From NCBI RefSeq assembly GCF_001043175.1, contig NZ_CP011494.1:3534001-3598000 (forward strand): 64,000 nt of DNA, in the 5' to 3' direction. The notes below the pieces were generated by a model. It did no database searches. It was not told where the DNA came from and worked only from the letters and a program-made list of their open reading frames with translations. This stretch comes from Marinobacter psychrophilus (GTDB lineage: Bacteria; Pseudomonadota; Gammaproteobacteria; Pseudomonadales; Oleiphilaceae). Positions 16,945 to 25,273 of the stretch are shown in pieces (position 1 is the first letter of the stretch; each line of letters starts with the position of its first letter). Both the position numbers and the translations under genes were made by a program.

Positions 16945-17089
16945 TTTACTGGAGCAAACATCAGCGCGATGGTCGTAAAACCATCTAAAAGCTGAAGTTC
17001 GCCGTGAAGATCAGGCTCGGGCAAAACGACCTCGTTGCTGGTGCTGTCAAAAAAGTTCGAAGTCTTGTACGGCGAGAACCCGGACGACT

Positions 17090-17824
17090 CTATTCTGAGT
17101 CAACAGCGTTGTTGACTACTTCCAGCGCGATTTCAATTATATCGTGGCGCCAGAACTCCTGATCGAACTCAACAACCTGATCATTTTGATCATAACTGGT
17201 TCGGGTAAGAAATAGCCCTGGCGCACCCGCAACCACATTAAGTTCTGCAGCCTGATCACCATTTAACGGTGCTGGGTACATATTCACCCGTGTCCTGCTG
17301 ATACGAATGCCATAGTGTTCGCGAAGAAGTGCAGTCAATGAGCAATCCAGAGGCAACTCCAGTAAACCCGGACATAATTTTGCATTAACATGAATGTGCT
17401 CGACCAAGACTGCACGCCCATCAATCATCCTGCATCGGCGAAGCAAGTGCACCGGGGCTCCGAGTTCAATACCCATCGTGCGATTTGTCCAAACAGACGC
17501 TACCAATTCACTCTTTGAAAGAATTATCGTCTCCGGCACGTGGCCCTGAGCACGAACGTTATCCATGAAACTGATATTCTTGGACGGATCATAAAAAAGT
17601 CTTGGCGGTGAAACATACCAGCCACGACGAATTAACCGATATATTAGGCCCTCTGACTCAAGCTGCATTAAAGCTTGGCGCACGGTTACTCGGTTAAGAT
17701 CATAAGCTTTACTGAGTTCTCGCTCTGACGGCAACTTCGCATGGTGTTGCAGCACCGATCTTTCAATATCGCCTGCCAGCTTATCCCTGAGCCTCAGATA
17801 AAACGGTATATGGAGATCTTTCAT
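17090..17824 (-). CDS. GntR/HutC-family regulator, probable AEP regulon repressor (PhnR-like)
   Basis: This 244-residue protein has an N-terminal winged helix (LPSERELSKAYDLNRVTVRQ, about residues 28-52, then ALMQLESEGLIYR) and a C-terminal UTRA ligand-binding domain (from about 95, with LLRRCRMIDGRAVLVEHIHV and a FDQEFWRHD end). PhnR- and PhnF-type members control phosphonate genes. It sits next to the AEP transport and degradation genes, and its own start codon is overlapped by a copy of the TGGTnTAnACCA-like palindrome found at their promoters, which suggests autoregulation. The effector is presumably AEP or a breakdown product. Confidence 0.85.
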   Translation of the reverse strand: MKDLHIPFYLRLRDKLAGDIERSVLQHHAKLPSERELSKAYDLNRVTVRQALMQLESEGLIYRLIRRGWYVSPPRLFYDPSKNISFMDNVRAQGHVPETIILSKSELVASVWTNRTMGIELGAPVHLLRRCRMIDGRAVLVEHIHVNAKLCPGLLELPLDCSLTALLREHYGIRISRTRVNMYPAPLNGDQAAELNVVAGAPGLFLTRTSYDQNDQVVEFDQEFWRHDIIEIALEVVNNAVDSE

Positions 17825-17825
17825 G

Positions 17826-17846
17826 TGGCGTATACCTGTGATTATA
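17826..17846 (-). promoter_or_regulatory. promoter and degenerate operator of the GntR gene
   Basis: On the minus strand TATAAT (17841-17846) is followed by AGGTATACGCCA (17837-17826), a weaker copy of the regulon palindrome, ending one base before the ATG at 17824. The -10 placement implies a very short leader of about 10 bases with the operator over the start point. No good -35 is seen. Confidence 0.5.
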
Positions 17847-18004
17847 ATCAGTAAGCGGCGAAATTATACGTAGCGATCCGCACTTAAGCAACGCACTAAC
17901 CCATCAGCTTGCTATCATGTTCCGCTAAGTCAGGGACATTAAACACAGCCCTGTTGGCTACTCAAAAATTCGAATAAAAAACGTCATTAGCACAGATTTT
18001 CAGC

Positions 18005-18033
18005 TTGCAAGGGATTCTGGTCTACACCATAAT
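18005..18033 (+). promoter_or_regulatory. sigma-70 promoter with embedded GntR operator (EamA gene)
   Basis: TTGCAA (18005-18010) and CATAAT (18028-18033) are separated by exactly 17 bases. The palindrome TGGTCTACACCA (18018-18029) occupies the spacer and overlaps the -10 box, a standard repressor position. The EamA gene starts 73 bases downstream. Confidence 0.6.
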
Positions 18034-18105
18034 TATCTCACCGAGTTAAGGTGAAATATCTCCAAACCCTCAGTTTTAAACAAATTAGTAGAATGGAATC
18101 GTGGT

Positions 18106-19014
18106 ATGAGTGTTTTTGCAGGGCTTCTGCTGGTTACTTCGGCATTTTTGCACGCAGGCTGGAATCTGCTCGGAAAAACCGTTCATCCGTCTCCGGCCTT
18201 TTTCCTGATTGCCACTTTGTTTTCCTGCTTATTATTGACTCCCGCTATTCTGATCAACGGCGAAGACTTGTTGTCGCTGCCGTCTCTGATATGGCAGCTT
18301 ATTTTGTTCACCGGTTTTTTTCAGGCGGTCTATATGTGGGGGTTGGCAGGTGCTTACAAGCATGGTGCGATTTCCATTGCCTATCCCCTATTACGCGCAT
18401 TACCGGTATTACTTATCGCAATTATGACAGCTCTTCTGGCACAGGGAGAAAGTCTTGGGCTGCTTGCCATGAGCGGAATCATACTCGTCTCGATCGGCTG
18501 CCTGATAATACCCATCCCATCTCTGCGAAGGATCAGCTTCCGTACCTTTATAAATATGTCGTGTTGCTTTGCATTAGTAAGTGCTCTTGGCACTGTCGGA
18601 TATACACTTGTCGATGACAAAGCACTGACCCTGCTCAGAAACAACGAAGCCCTACAGTTATCTGTCATTGAAACAAGCCTGATCTACCTGTTTTTTGTAA
18701 ATCTGAGCGCTTCAGTATGGTTATGTTGCATAGTGTTACCTAAGAGAACCAATCGAGAGCATGTGCGCGAGATCGTTCAAAAGCATCTTTCAAAAACCGC
18801 ATTAACCGGCTTCGCCATGACACTCACTTATGCGCTGGTGCTGATTAGCATGGCCTACGTAGATAACGTCAGTTACGTCGTCGCTTTCCGACAGCTCAGC
18901 ATTCCTATTGCCGTCATTTTTGCCATCTATCTGCTTAAAGAGCCAGGCACACCGTCGAAATTGGTCGGCACTCTGACCCTCTTTACAGGGATCGTTTTAA
19001 TCAGCCTTGCCTGA
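18106..19014 (+). CDS. EamA/DMT-family permease in the AEP region
   Basis: This 302-residue inner-membrane protein has about ten helices in two EamA halves (FLHAGWNLLGKTVHPSPAFF at the start, VSYVVAFRQLSIPIAVIFA in the second half). The HxxWN segment near residues 16-20 is common in this subgroup. Its promoter carries the GntR palindrome, placing it in the AEP regulon. It may export a product (such as an amine or organic acid) or serve as a second uptake route. Nothing in the sequence decides the substrate. It is divergent from the regulator and convergent with the IMPase gene. Confidence 0.8.
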   Translation: MSVFAGLLLVTSAFLHAGWNLLGKTVHPSPAFFLIATLFSCLLLTPAILINGEDLLSLPSLIWQLILFTGFFQAVYMWGLAGAYKHGAISIAYPLLRALPVLLIAIMTALLAQGESLGLLAMSGIILVSIGCLIIPIPSLRRISFRTFINMSCCFALVSALGTVGYTLVDDKALTLLRNNEALQLSVIETSLIYLFFVNLSASVWLCCIVLPKRTNREHVREIVQKHLSKTALTGFAMTLTYALVLISMAYVDNVSYVVAFRQLSIPIAVIFAIYLLKEPGTPSKLVGTLTLFTGIVLISLA

Positions 19015-19052
19015 TATGAATGAAACCCGTTTCCAGGTTTTAAATCTCTCGC

Positions 19053-19835
19053 TTAATGGTTCACGTCGGCGAGCAACGCCAAAGCTGCAGAATGCAATTC
19101 GGAAGTCCCCGCCGCTATCACGGAACCCTCACTGTTCCGATGTAGCGCGTTTCCCTGCCAATCCGTTATGACGCCTCCTGCTTCTTGAATAATTGGCACA
19201 GCCGACATCCAATCATAAGGGTGAAGACTCGCCTCAACCACCAGATCAATATGGCCAGAAGCCAGAAGCCCGTAGCTGTAGCAATCGCCGCCATACCGGC
19301 GTAGCCTCACCGCAGATTCCAATTTTTTGAGGCGTTCAGCCTGGCCAGTATTAAACATATTTGGTTCAGTGCTGAAAAGTGTGGCCGAACCGATGTCAGT
19401 AACATCGGATGCCTTACAGGGGTTGCCGTTAAAGGTGGAGCCCTGCCCCAAAACACCAATCCAACGTTCGTTTAAGATCGGCATATCAATGGCGCCGATC
19501 AGAAACTGCTCTTCCTGCGAAACACAGATCAACGTTCCAAAAAGTGGCAAGCCGCTGATGAAACTTTTGGTGCCATCGATGGGGTCCAACGTCCAGGTAT
19601 AAGAATCCGTTCCTAACTGATCCTCCCCTTCCTCTCCTAGAATGCTGTGCTCGGGGAAATGTTGGTGTATTACCTTGCGCATGGCTGCTTCGATTTCCTG
19701 ATCGGCCCGAGTTACCGGGCTTAAATCTCTTTTGGCAGTGACCGCAAGCGACTGACGAAAATAATGCCGTGCGATAGTGCCCGATTCGGCAAGAGTCTCG
19801 TGCACAACCTTCAAAAGAGATTCAGTCATATTCAT
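19053..19835 (-). CDS. inositol-monophosphatase-family phosphatase
   Basis: This 260-residue protein has the Mg-dependent IMPase signatures: ILGEEGED (about residue 60), WTLDPIDGTKSFISGLPLFG (about 80-100, with the DPIDGT metal site) and HPYDWMSAVPIIQEAGG (about 200). Family members remove phosphate from inositol phosphate, histidinol phosphate or similar small molecules. It is the last gene of the AEP transporter operon, 63 bases after the permease. In this setting it may process a phosphorylated or phosphonate metabolite, but that is inference. GGAAAA precedes the ATG. Confidence 0.82.
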   Translation of the reverse strand: MNMTESLLKVVHETLAESGTIARHYFRQSLAVTAKRDLSPVTRADQEIEAAMRKVIHQHFPEHSILGEEGEDQLGTDSYTWTLDPIDGTKSFISGLPLFGTLICVSQEEQFLIGAIDMPILNERWIGVLGQGSTFNGNPCKASDVTDIGSATLFSTEPNMFNTGQAERLKKLESAVRLRRYGGDCYSYGLLASGHIDLVVEASLHPYDWMSAVPIIQEAGGVITDWQGNALHRNSEGSVIAAGTSELHSAALALLADVNH

Positions 19836-19898
19836 GGCAATTTTCCAAATCGAGAGGCCGTCTAAGACGGCCCGTGAATTTAACGAATTTGTGGTGTC

Positions 19899-21614
19899 TT
19901 AAAGCGCTGGTGATCGCCAGAGGAGCAGTCGCGAGCGTAATTTCATCGTCAATAACCAGTGTATTATCCTTACGCCAGCAGACGTAATCACAATCATCAT
20001 GGCCATGGCAGCAGCCGGAGCAATATCGCCGGCCCCTTCCATGTTCAGAACGGCCACTGAAGCCAACTGCGTATCAGATGAATACAAGAAAATCAGGGCC
20101 GATACAGTTGTCATTGCCGTCGTAAAAAGGTAAGTCGAAATATTCAGTATAGCGGGCAAACACATCGGAACCGTTACCCGAAAGAATGTCTTGTAAATGG
20201 GCACATTAAGAGACGCTGCTACCGATTCCAGCTCTGGCGCCACCTGCTTTAGTGCCGTTACTGCGGTAATGTGGCTCACCGTATAAAAGTGCACGATTGT
20301 AGAGATCACCATGATAGCCATACTTCCGTAAAGAAAGTTCAACGGATTATCAGGTGAGTTGAAAAAGAAAATATACGACAAACCAAGCACCATCCCTGGA
20401 ACCGCCATCGGTAGCAGAGTAAGCATACCTATCAGCCCGCGCATGCGCCGAAATCCCTGGCTTTTTTCTAATGCATAAGCGGTTGTAAATATGAAGATAG
20501 TGCCAAACAGCGCCGTATAAAGCGCCATTTCTAGTGAGTTAGTAAAAGCAGACCATCCGCCCCCGTCCATCATATCGAACGCGTAGTTATTCAAAGAAAG
20601 TGTCAGATTATACGGCCAGAACGTCACGAACGACGCGTAAGCCGCCATAGCAAGTATGCCAATTAATACCGCAGCAACAACCGAGCAGTAAACGAAGAAA
20701 ATATTATCTTTTAAGAGGTTACGCCTCGGCACATACAATACTGAGCGCGAACTTAACAGCGACACCTGCTTACGCTGTACATAACGGTCAACAAAGAATG
20801 CGAGAACTGCGGGTAATAGCAACACAATGCCTACTACCGCTCCCATCTGGAAGTTCTGCTGGCCGATGACCTGTTTAAATAGATCCGTTGCAAGAACGTT
20901 GTATTGTCCGCCGATAACTTTGGCAACACCAAAATCAGTGGCTGTCAGGGTGAAAACAACAAACATTGCGCTGATCAGCCCATACTTGATGCTGGGCAGG
21001 GTAACAACAAAGAACGTGCGCAGCGGGCTTGACCGCATAACGGTCGCCGCTTCATACAAACGTCCATCTGTGTTCTGCAAAGACGTCTTAAGGATCATCA
21101 GTGCCGGAGGAAACACCCAAATTACCAGACCCATTACAATCCCAATAGGGCCATAGATGGTGTGCCCGAAAAGAAATTCTTTCGCTATTCCCTGATTACC
21201 GAAAATATACACCAGACTGATAGCGGGTAGCAGCGAAGGCGCCAGTAAAGGGATCATTGCCACAATATTGAAAAAACCTTTTAAAGGCATACACGTTCGG
21301 GTCAGGCCATAAGCATACAAAACGGACAGTGTTAATACTGTTAGCGTAGCAGTGCCCGCAACAAAAATAGATTGCTCAATGGACTGATAAAGCGAAGGGT
21401 TTGCAAAATATGCGGTGAAGTTTGCAAAGCCAATGAACTCGCCTTGAGAGTTCTCGGCACTTTTTGCCAACATACTGTATAGGGGGAAAGCAATTGTCAG
21501 CAGCAATATCAGTGCTGCGACTACAAGAATCACTCGCATGACCTTGTCATCAGTGCTGAGCTTTGGCTTGGTAAGCCTAACGGCCTTATTGCCATCGTAC
21601 ACGATAGTCTGCAT
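19899..21614 (-). CDS. 2-aminoethylphosphonate ABC transporter, fused double permease
   Basis: This 571-residue inner-membrane protein contains two permease domains in tandem, each with about six helices: one from about residue 25 to 290 with an EAA loop at LYEAATVMRSSPLRTFFVV, and one from about 310 to 565 with ELESVAASLNVPIYKTFFRV. Most ABC importers use two separate permease subunits. The fused form is the one known in AEP uptake systems of the PhnSTUV-like type. It lies between the ATPase (17 bases upstream) and the IMPase gene. Confidence 0.85.
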   Translation of the reverse strand: MQTIVYDGNKAVRLTKPKLSTDDKVMRVILVVAALILLLTIAFPLYSMLAKSAENSQGEFIGFANFTAYFANPSLYQSIEQSIFVAGTATLTVLTLSVLYAYGLTRTCMPLKGFFNIVAMIPLLAPSLLPAISLVYIFGNQGIAKEFLFGHTIYGPIGIVMGLVIWVFPPALMILKTSLQNTDGRLYEAATVMRSSPLRTFFVVTLPSIKYGLISAMFVVFTLTATDFGVAKVIGGQYNVLATDLFKQVIGQQNFQMGAVVGIVLLLPAVLAFFVDRYVQRKQVSLLSSRSVLYVPRRNLLKDNIFFVYCSVVAAVLIGILAMAAYASFVTFWPYNLTLSLNNYAFDMMDGGGWSAFTNSLEMALYTALFGTIFIFTTAYALEKSQGFRRMRGLIGMLTLLPMAVPGMVLGLSYIFFFNSPDNPLNFLYGSMAIMVISTIVHFYTVSHITAVTALKQVAPELESVAASLNVPIYKTFFRVTVPMCLPAILNISTYLFTTAMTTVSALIFLYSSDTQLASVAVLNMEGAGDIAPAAAMAMMIVITSAGVRIIHWLLTMKLRSRLLLWRSPAL

Positions 21615-21631
21615 TGGAAATCCCTACCCGT

Positions 21632-22804
21632 TTAAAGCGACCGCTCTTCTGGGAAAAGCCGGATATGTTCAACAGGAAGAGTAACCGTAATCACCTTTCC
21701 AACCTTAATACTGAGATCACGCATAACATTCATCGAGAACTCGGTTTTGAGTTTCAAGCCATCTTCGTGGCTGACCAAAACACGGGAGAACGCTCCTAAA
21801 TACTCGATGTCATCAACAGTGACGTCTAAGCTATTTACACTCGCCTCCGAGTCATTACTGACACGAATGTCCTCGGGACGGATGGCCATGAGTGCCTTTT
21901 GGCCCACCATATCAACTCGGCATTCACAGGCCAGATTCACACCGGCTGTACTGAGTGATGATGTGCTTAGCAGTTGGCAAGATAAAAGGTTAGTGGTTCC
22001 AATAAAGCCTGCAACGAAGGCATTTGCCGGTTGTTGATATATCTGTTCAGGTGTACCCACCTGCTCAATGACACCGTGGTTCATCACAACAATACGATCA
22101 GCCATTGTCAGGGCTTCTTCCTGATCGTGAGTCACCATGATGGTGGTTACACCCAGTTTATTCTGCAGCGCCTTGATTTCTTTGCGCAGATAAACGCGCA
22201 CCTGAGCATCAAGTGCAGAAAGAGGCTCGTCCAGAAGTAACAAACCGGGTGATGTGGCGAGCGCCCTGGCCAAGGCAACCCGCTGCTGCTGGCCTCCGGA
22301 AAGTTGAGCTGGATATTTTGATTCGGAGCCGGGAAGGCCAACCATTTCCAGTAAGTCTTCAACCTTGGAAGCAATAACTTTCTTGGGCATTTTGCGATTT
22401 TCCAATCCGTAGGCCACATTGTCCCTGACAGTAAGGTTCGGGAAAAGGGCGTAGGACTGAAAAACAATACCAAAATCTCTTTTGTTGGATGGCTCGTCCG
22501 ACACATCTTTGCCGTTCTGGATCACCAAGCCTGACGTCTGCAAATCCAAGCCGGCTATCGCTCTTAACAGCGTCGTCTTGCCACAGCCCGAGGGACCCAG
22601 GAAGCTAATAAATTCACCATCAAATATGGTCAGAGACAACCCGTTGAGCGCAGTAAATTCGCCATATTTTTTTACTACATCGGATAACTCAAGGTATTTC
22701 TTATGTTTGTTCACTCTATTGTGTTGCGGTTCATCCAGTGAGCTACCTGAGGACTCTCTGGTCTCAGGTTTATCCTTAACTAGGAGATTCGATACTTCAG
22801 CCAT
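21632..22804 (-). CDS. phnT: 2-aminoethylphosphonate ABC transporter ATP-binding protein
   Basis: This 390-residue ATPase carries Walker A GPSGCGKTT (about residues 66-74), the Q-loop VFQSYALFPNLT, signature LSGGQQQRVALARAL, Walker B LLLLDEPLSALD and the H-loop VTHDQEEA. A C-terminal TOBE-type regulatory domain follows (AIRPEDIRV...). The length and N-terminal extension of about 35 residues fit the CUT1/Fbp-like class used for AEP. GAGG five bases before the ATG at 22804 beats an in-frame TTG at 22822. It is co-transcribed with the fused permease. Confidence 0.87.
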   Translation of the reverse strand: MAEVSNLLVKDKPETRESSGSSLDEPQHNRVNKHKKYLELSDVVKKYGEFTALNGLSLTIFDGEFISFLGPSGCGKTTLLRAIAGLDLQTSGLVIQNGKDVSDEPSNKRDFGIVFQSYALFPNLTVRDNVAYGLENRKMPKKVIASKVEDLLEMVGLPGSESKYPAQLSGGQQQRVALARALATSPGLLLLDEPLSALDAQVRVYLRKEIKALQNKLGVTTIMVTHDQEEALTMADRIVVMNHGVIEQVGTPEQIYQQPANAFVAGFIGTTNLLSCQLLSTSSLSTAGVNLACECRVDMVGQKALMAIRPEDIRVSNDSEASVNSLDVTVDDIEYLGAFSRVLVSHEDGLKLKTEFSMNVMRDLSIKVGKVITVTLPVEHIRLFPEERSL

Positions 22805-22888
22805 AGCAACCTCATTTCCCAACCTTTGAATCGGAATCGAAAAGCAGAGCCGAGCTAAAGCCTTTGCTTTAGCTCGGCATAAAAAAGA

Positions 22889-23938
22889 TTAGCTCTTGGG
22901 TTCTGATTTGCCGTCGTAGCGTTTAGTCCATTCGGCCAGAATTTCAGCTCGATTAGCCGCGGCCCAAGCCAAATCATTTTTAATCATGAGCGACTCTACC
23001 TCAGGCGGGAAATGCTTAACTGGTTGAGCGACTCCAGGCAGGGCGACTACCGCAAAGCTTTTGTTGTACATCTCATTAGCTTTTAGTGACACAGCAAAAT
23101 CCATAAGCTTCTGGGCGGACTCCAAATTTTTAGTCCCCTTCACAATACCGGCTGCTTCCAGCTCCCAACCCACACCTTCGGAAGGTATAATAACGTCCAA
23201 CGGCGCGCCTTTTTCAATAAGCTGCGCGGCACGATAAGCGTATGAAATTCCGATAGGAATCTCGCCTGATGCTGCCAGCTTGCAAGGTTGTGATCCGGAA
23301 TGCGTGTAACGGCTGATGTTCTTGTGAAGGTTGTCCATGTAAGTCCAGCCACCGTCCGTGCCGAACATCTGCAGCCAACTTGAAACATCGAGGAAACCTG
23401 TCCCAGACGAACCGGGGTTAGGCATAATGAGATGGCCTTCATAGACAGAATCTAATAAATCGTTCCAGGAAGTAGGTTTTGGTAAACCAAGCTTTTCCCC
23501 TTCAATGTTGTTGTAACAGATGGCAGCTACCCAGGCATTCATTCCGACCCAGGACGGTGGGTTTGAGGCGCTTTTGAAACCTTCAGACAACTTTTCCACA
23601 CCTTTTGGTGCATAGGGCAGTAACATGCCCTCGCTATCCAGCAGCAACAAACTGGTTCCCGCTACACCCCAGATAACATCGGCTTGGGGGTTTTCTTTTT
23701 CAGCCAACAATTTCGCCGTTACAACTCCAGTGGAATCACGCACCCACTTAATCCCGATATCAGGGTACTCTTCGTTGAAACTGGTCTGATACATTTTCAG
23801 CTGATCAGCTTCCAAAGCTGTGTAGACAGTAAGTTCCGAGTTGGCGTTCGCTGAAATAGAACCCGTCATCAACAGGGCCGCCGCAGTAGCCGACGCCACC
23901 GCAGTTTTAGTTAACTTAAACGCAGACAAAAATTGCAT
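22889..23938 (-). CDS. phnS: 2-aminoethylphosphonate periplasmic binding protein
   Basis: This 349-residue protein has a signal peptide (MQFLSAFKLTKTAVAS, then AAALLMTG and cleavage after about SANA) followed by a class II binding-protein fold: LTVYTALEADQLKMY, IKWVRDSTGVVTAKL, ADVIWGVAGTSL and FLDVSSWLQMFG. These resemble iron(III)/AEP-type binding proteins, and the downstream genes identify the ligand class. GGAGC precedes ATG 23938. A frame open to 23998 lacks a comparable site. Two regulon operators lie 200 and 395 bases upstream. Confidence 0.86.
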   Translation of the reverse strand: MQFLSAFKLTKTAVASATAAALLMTGSISANANSELTVYTALEADQLKMYQTSFNEEYPDIGIKWVRDSTGVVTAKLLAEKENPQADVIWGVAGTSLLLLDSEGMLLPYAPKGVEKLSEGFKSASNPPSWVGMNAWVAAICYNNIEGEKLGLPKPTSWNDLLDSVYEGHLIMPNPGSSGTGFLDVSSWLQMFGTDGGWTYMDNLHKNISRYTHSGSQPCKLAASGEIPIGISYAYRAAQLIEKGAPLDVIIPSEGVGWELEAAGIVKGTKNLESAQKLMDFAVSLKANEMYNKSFAVVALPGVAQPVKHFPPEVESLMIKNDLAWAAANRAEILAEWTKRYDGKSEPKS

Positions 23939-24133
23939 AGGTTTTGCTCCATCTGATTGTGCGAGTCCTGCAACGGGAAAGCGGACTCCCCCTCCCAAGA
24001 AAAGCAGAGTAAGCTCCGCTCATTCATACAGCTGCAAACCCCATGCCAGTCAATTTCGAATCTACTTTTATTTTTTTGTATCCAATTTTCCGGAACAGCA
24101 AAATCTAATAGTCCATTAAAGAGCATCCGCCAA

Positions 24134-24149
24134 ATTATGGTCTATACCA
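24134..24149 (-). promoter_or_regulatory. GntR operator with adjoining -10 box (AEP transporter)
   Basis: The palindrome TGGTCTATACCA (24138-24149 on the plus strand) reads TGGTATAGACCA towards the transporter genes and runs directly into CATAAT (24139-24134), the same ACCATAAT join seen at the EamA promoter. The -35 is weak. It should control the binding protein, ATPase, permease and IMPase genes. Confidence 0.6.
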
Positions 24150-24179
24150 CATTGAGTTACCGTGATATTTTTGCGAAAT

Positions 24180-24334
24180 GATGAATTTTTTTAACCAAAA
24201 AATCAGCGCCGTATTGACACACGAAATTTCAAGAAATTGAATTTAGATGATTGTTTTATAACAAATTTAATAATTATATAAAAATATGATAAAAAAATTA
24301 AAAGAATTTTTTAAAAGAAGAAAAATAAAAAGAA
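24180..24334. other. AT-rich block between two identical operators
   Basis: About 155 bases are almost entirely A and T, with many A- and T-tracts, flanked by exact inverted copies of the 12-base operator. It holds no ORF of note. Such DNA is typically curved, and could assist looping or attract nucleoid proteins. Confidence 0.55.
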
Positions 24335-24346
24335 TGGTATAGACCA
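24335..24346. promoter_or_regulatory. second GntR operator upstream of the AEP transporter
   Basis: TGGTATAGACCA is the exact reverse complement of the copy at 24138-24149. No -10 or -35 is visible around it and the nearest downstream start on the minus strand is almost 400 bases away, so it may act as an auxiliary looping site. Confidence 0.55.
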
Positions 24347-24670
24347 ATACAAGTAATGAGCACCAATATAAGGCGATTTATCAAAAACTCCACAGATAGC
24401 GCTTTATTTTAGTGCGGGTAAGGGGGCTATTTTGGTGCAACGAGGAGGGTAATGAAGACTGCTGAATAAGTATGAAAAACTCTAGGCAACCTCTGAACAA
24501 CTCGCTAGATGAAGCGATGAAAGTGCCATCGCCACCTGCACAGGATTCACCGCAGCCATAAATCCGCTGATCTTCCCGGAAGCTGAATGCGAGAGTCAAA
24601 ACGCCCCACACCTCACCCGTTGCCGTCTATGCTTCGGGTTCAGTGCGTTCAGCGGAGACTCGGACGCTAA

Positions 24671-25273
24671 TCAGGCTGCCCTTAAGTCTTTATTCACCAT
24701 TTTGATGATCAGCTCCCTGTAGTATTCCAGACCAGGAATATCGATACCTACTTGCTTGCCGTGATCGTCGCAATACCGCAGGCCAATAGCAGCATCAGAA
24801 TGCTTCCCTGCACTGAATTTCTCTACCTGGGCCGGAGTCATCGGTCCACCCTGCAATACCAGGCTATGTTTTGATGCCTCACTAAGCGATTCGTAGTAAC
24901 CCTCTTCGACAGAGCATAAATAGCGTTTAACGGCGACATGGAGCTGGATAGGCACAATCACTTCAGGACCAAAACAGGATTCCAGAAAGCGTGCTCCCAA
25001 CACCTCATGACAGAAGTTTTGCTCAGGTCGACCGTCCGACACCAGTTCCTCGGTCTGTGGGCTAAAGAAATGCCCGACATCATGAAGCAGCGCTGCGACC
25101 ACAATCGCGTCCGACTCTCCGCGCTCCTCAGCCATGTGCGCGCTTTGCAGCATGTGCTCACGCTGAGTTATCGCCTCACCGTACTGTTCATCACCAAACT
25201 TTTCAAACAACCTGGCCAGTTCTTCATAGATAGCCGCGGGGGCCAGTCTATTATCTAAAACAGGCCCATTCAC
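24671..25273 (-). CDS. phosphonate-operon HD-domain protein (PhnZ-like)
   Basis: This 200-residue HD-superfamily protein has the metal-ligand series H in QREHMLQSA (about residue 40), LLHDVGH (64-70), NFCHEV (about 88), LHVAVKRY (about 111) and CDDH (about 168). PhnZ, the best-known relative, is a di-iron oxygenase that cleaves 2-amino-1-hydroxyethylphosphonate, and HDIG proteins are recurrent in phnWX operons. Its ATG overlaps the phnX stop by 4 bases, so it is in the phnW-phnX-HD operon. No PhnY dioxygenase is present in the window, so the true substrate here is open. Confidence 0.8.
   Translation of the reverse strand: MNGPVLDNRLAPAAIYEELARLFEKFGDEQYGEAITQREHMLQSAHMAEERGESDAIVVAALLHDVGHFFSPQTEELVSDGRPEQNFCHEVLGARFLESCFGPEVIVPIQLHVAVKRYLCSVEEGYYESLSEASKHSLVLQGGPMTPAQVEKFSAGKHSDAAIGLRYCDDHGKQVGIDIPGLEYYRELIIKMVNKDLRAA

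Larger units (their letters stand above)
23939..24670. other. 732-base intergenic region with two operators and an AT-rich block
   Basis: Between the binding-protein gene and the HD gene there is no open gene. It contains operators at 24138-24149 and 24335-24346, a strongly AT-rich block between them, and at 24480-24660 non-coding sequence of different composition (starting GCAACCTCTGAACAACTC) that resembles insertion-sequence end sequence but shows no transposase. Confidence 0.6.

Noticed and set aside
17008..17115. Plus-strand scrap reading SGSGKTTSLLVLSKKFEVLY
   Set aside because: The Walker-like GSGKTT is suggestive, but there are only about 35 codons with no start and no further family motif.
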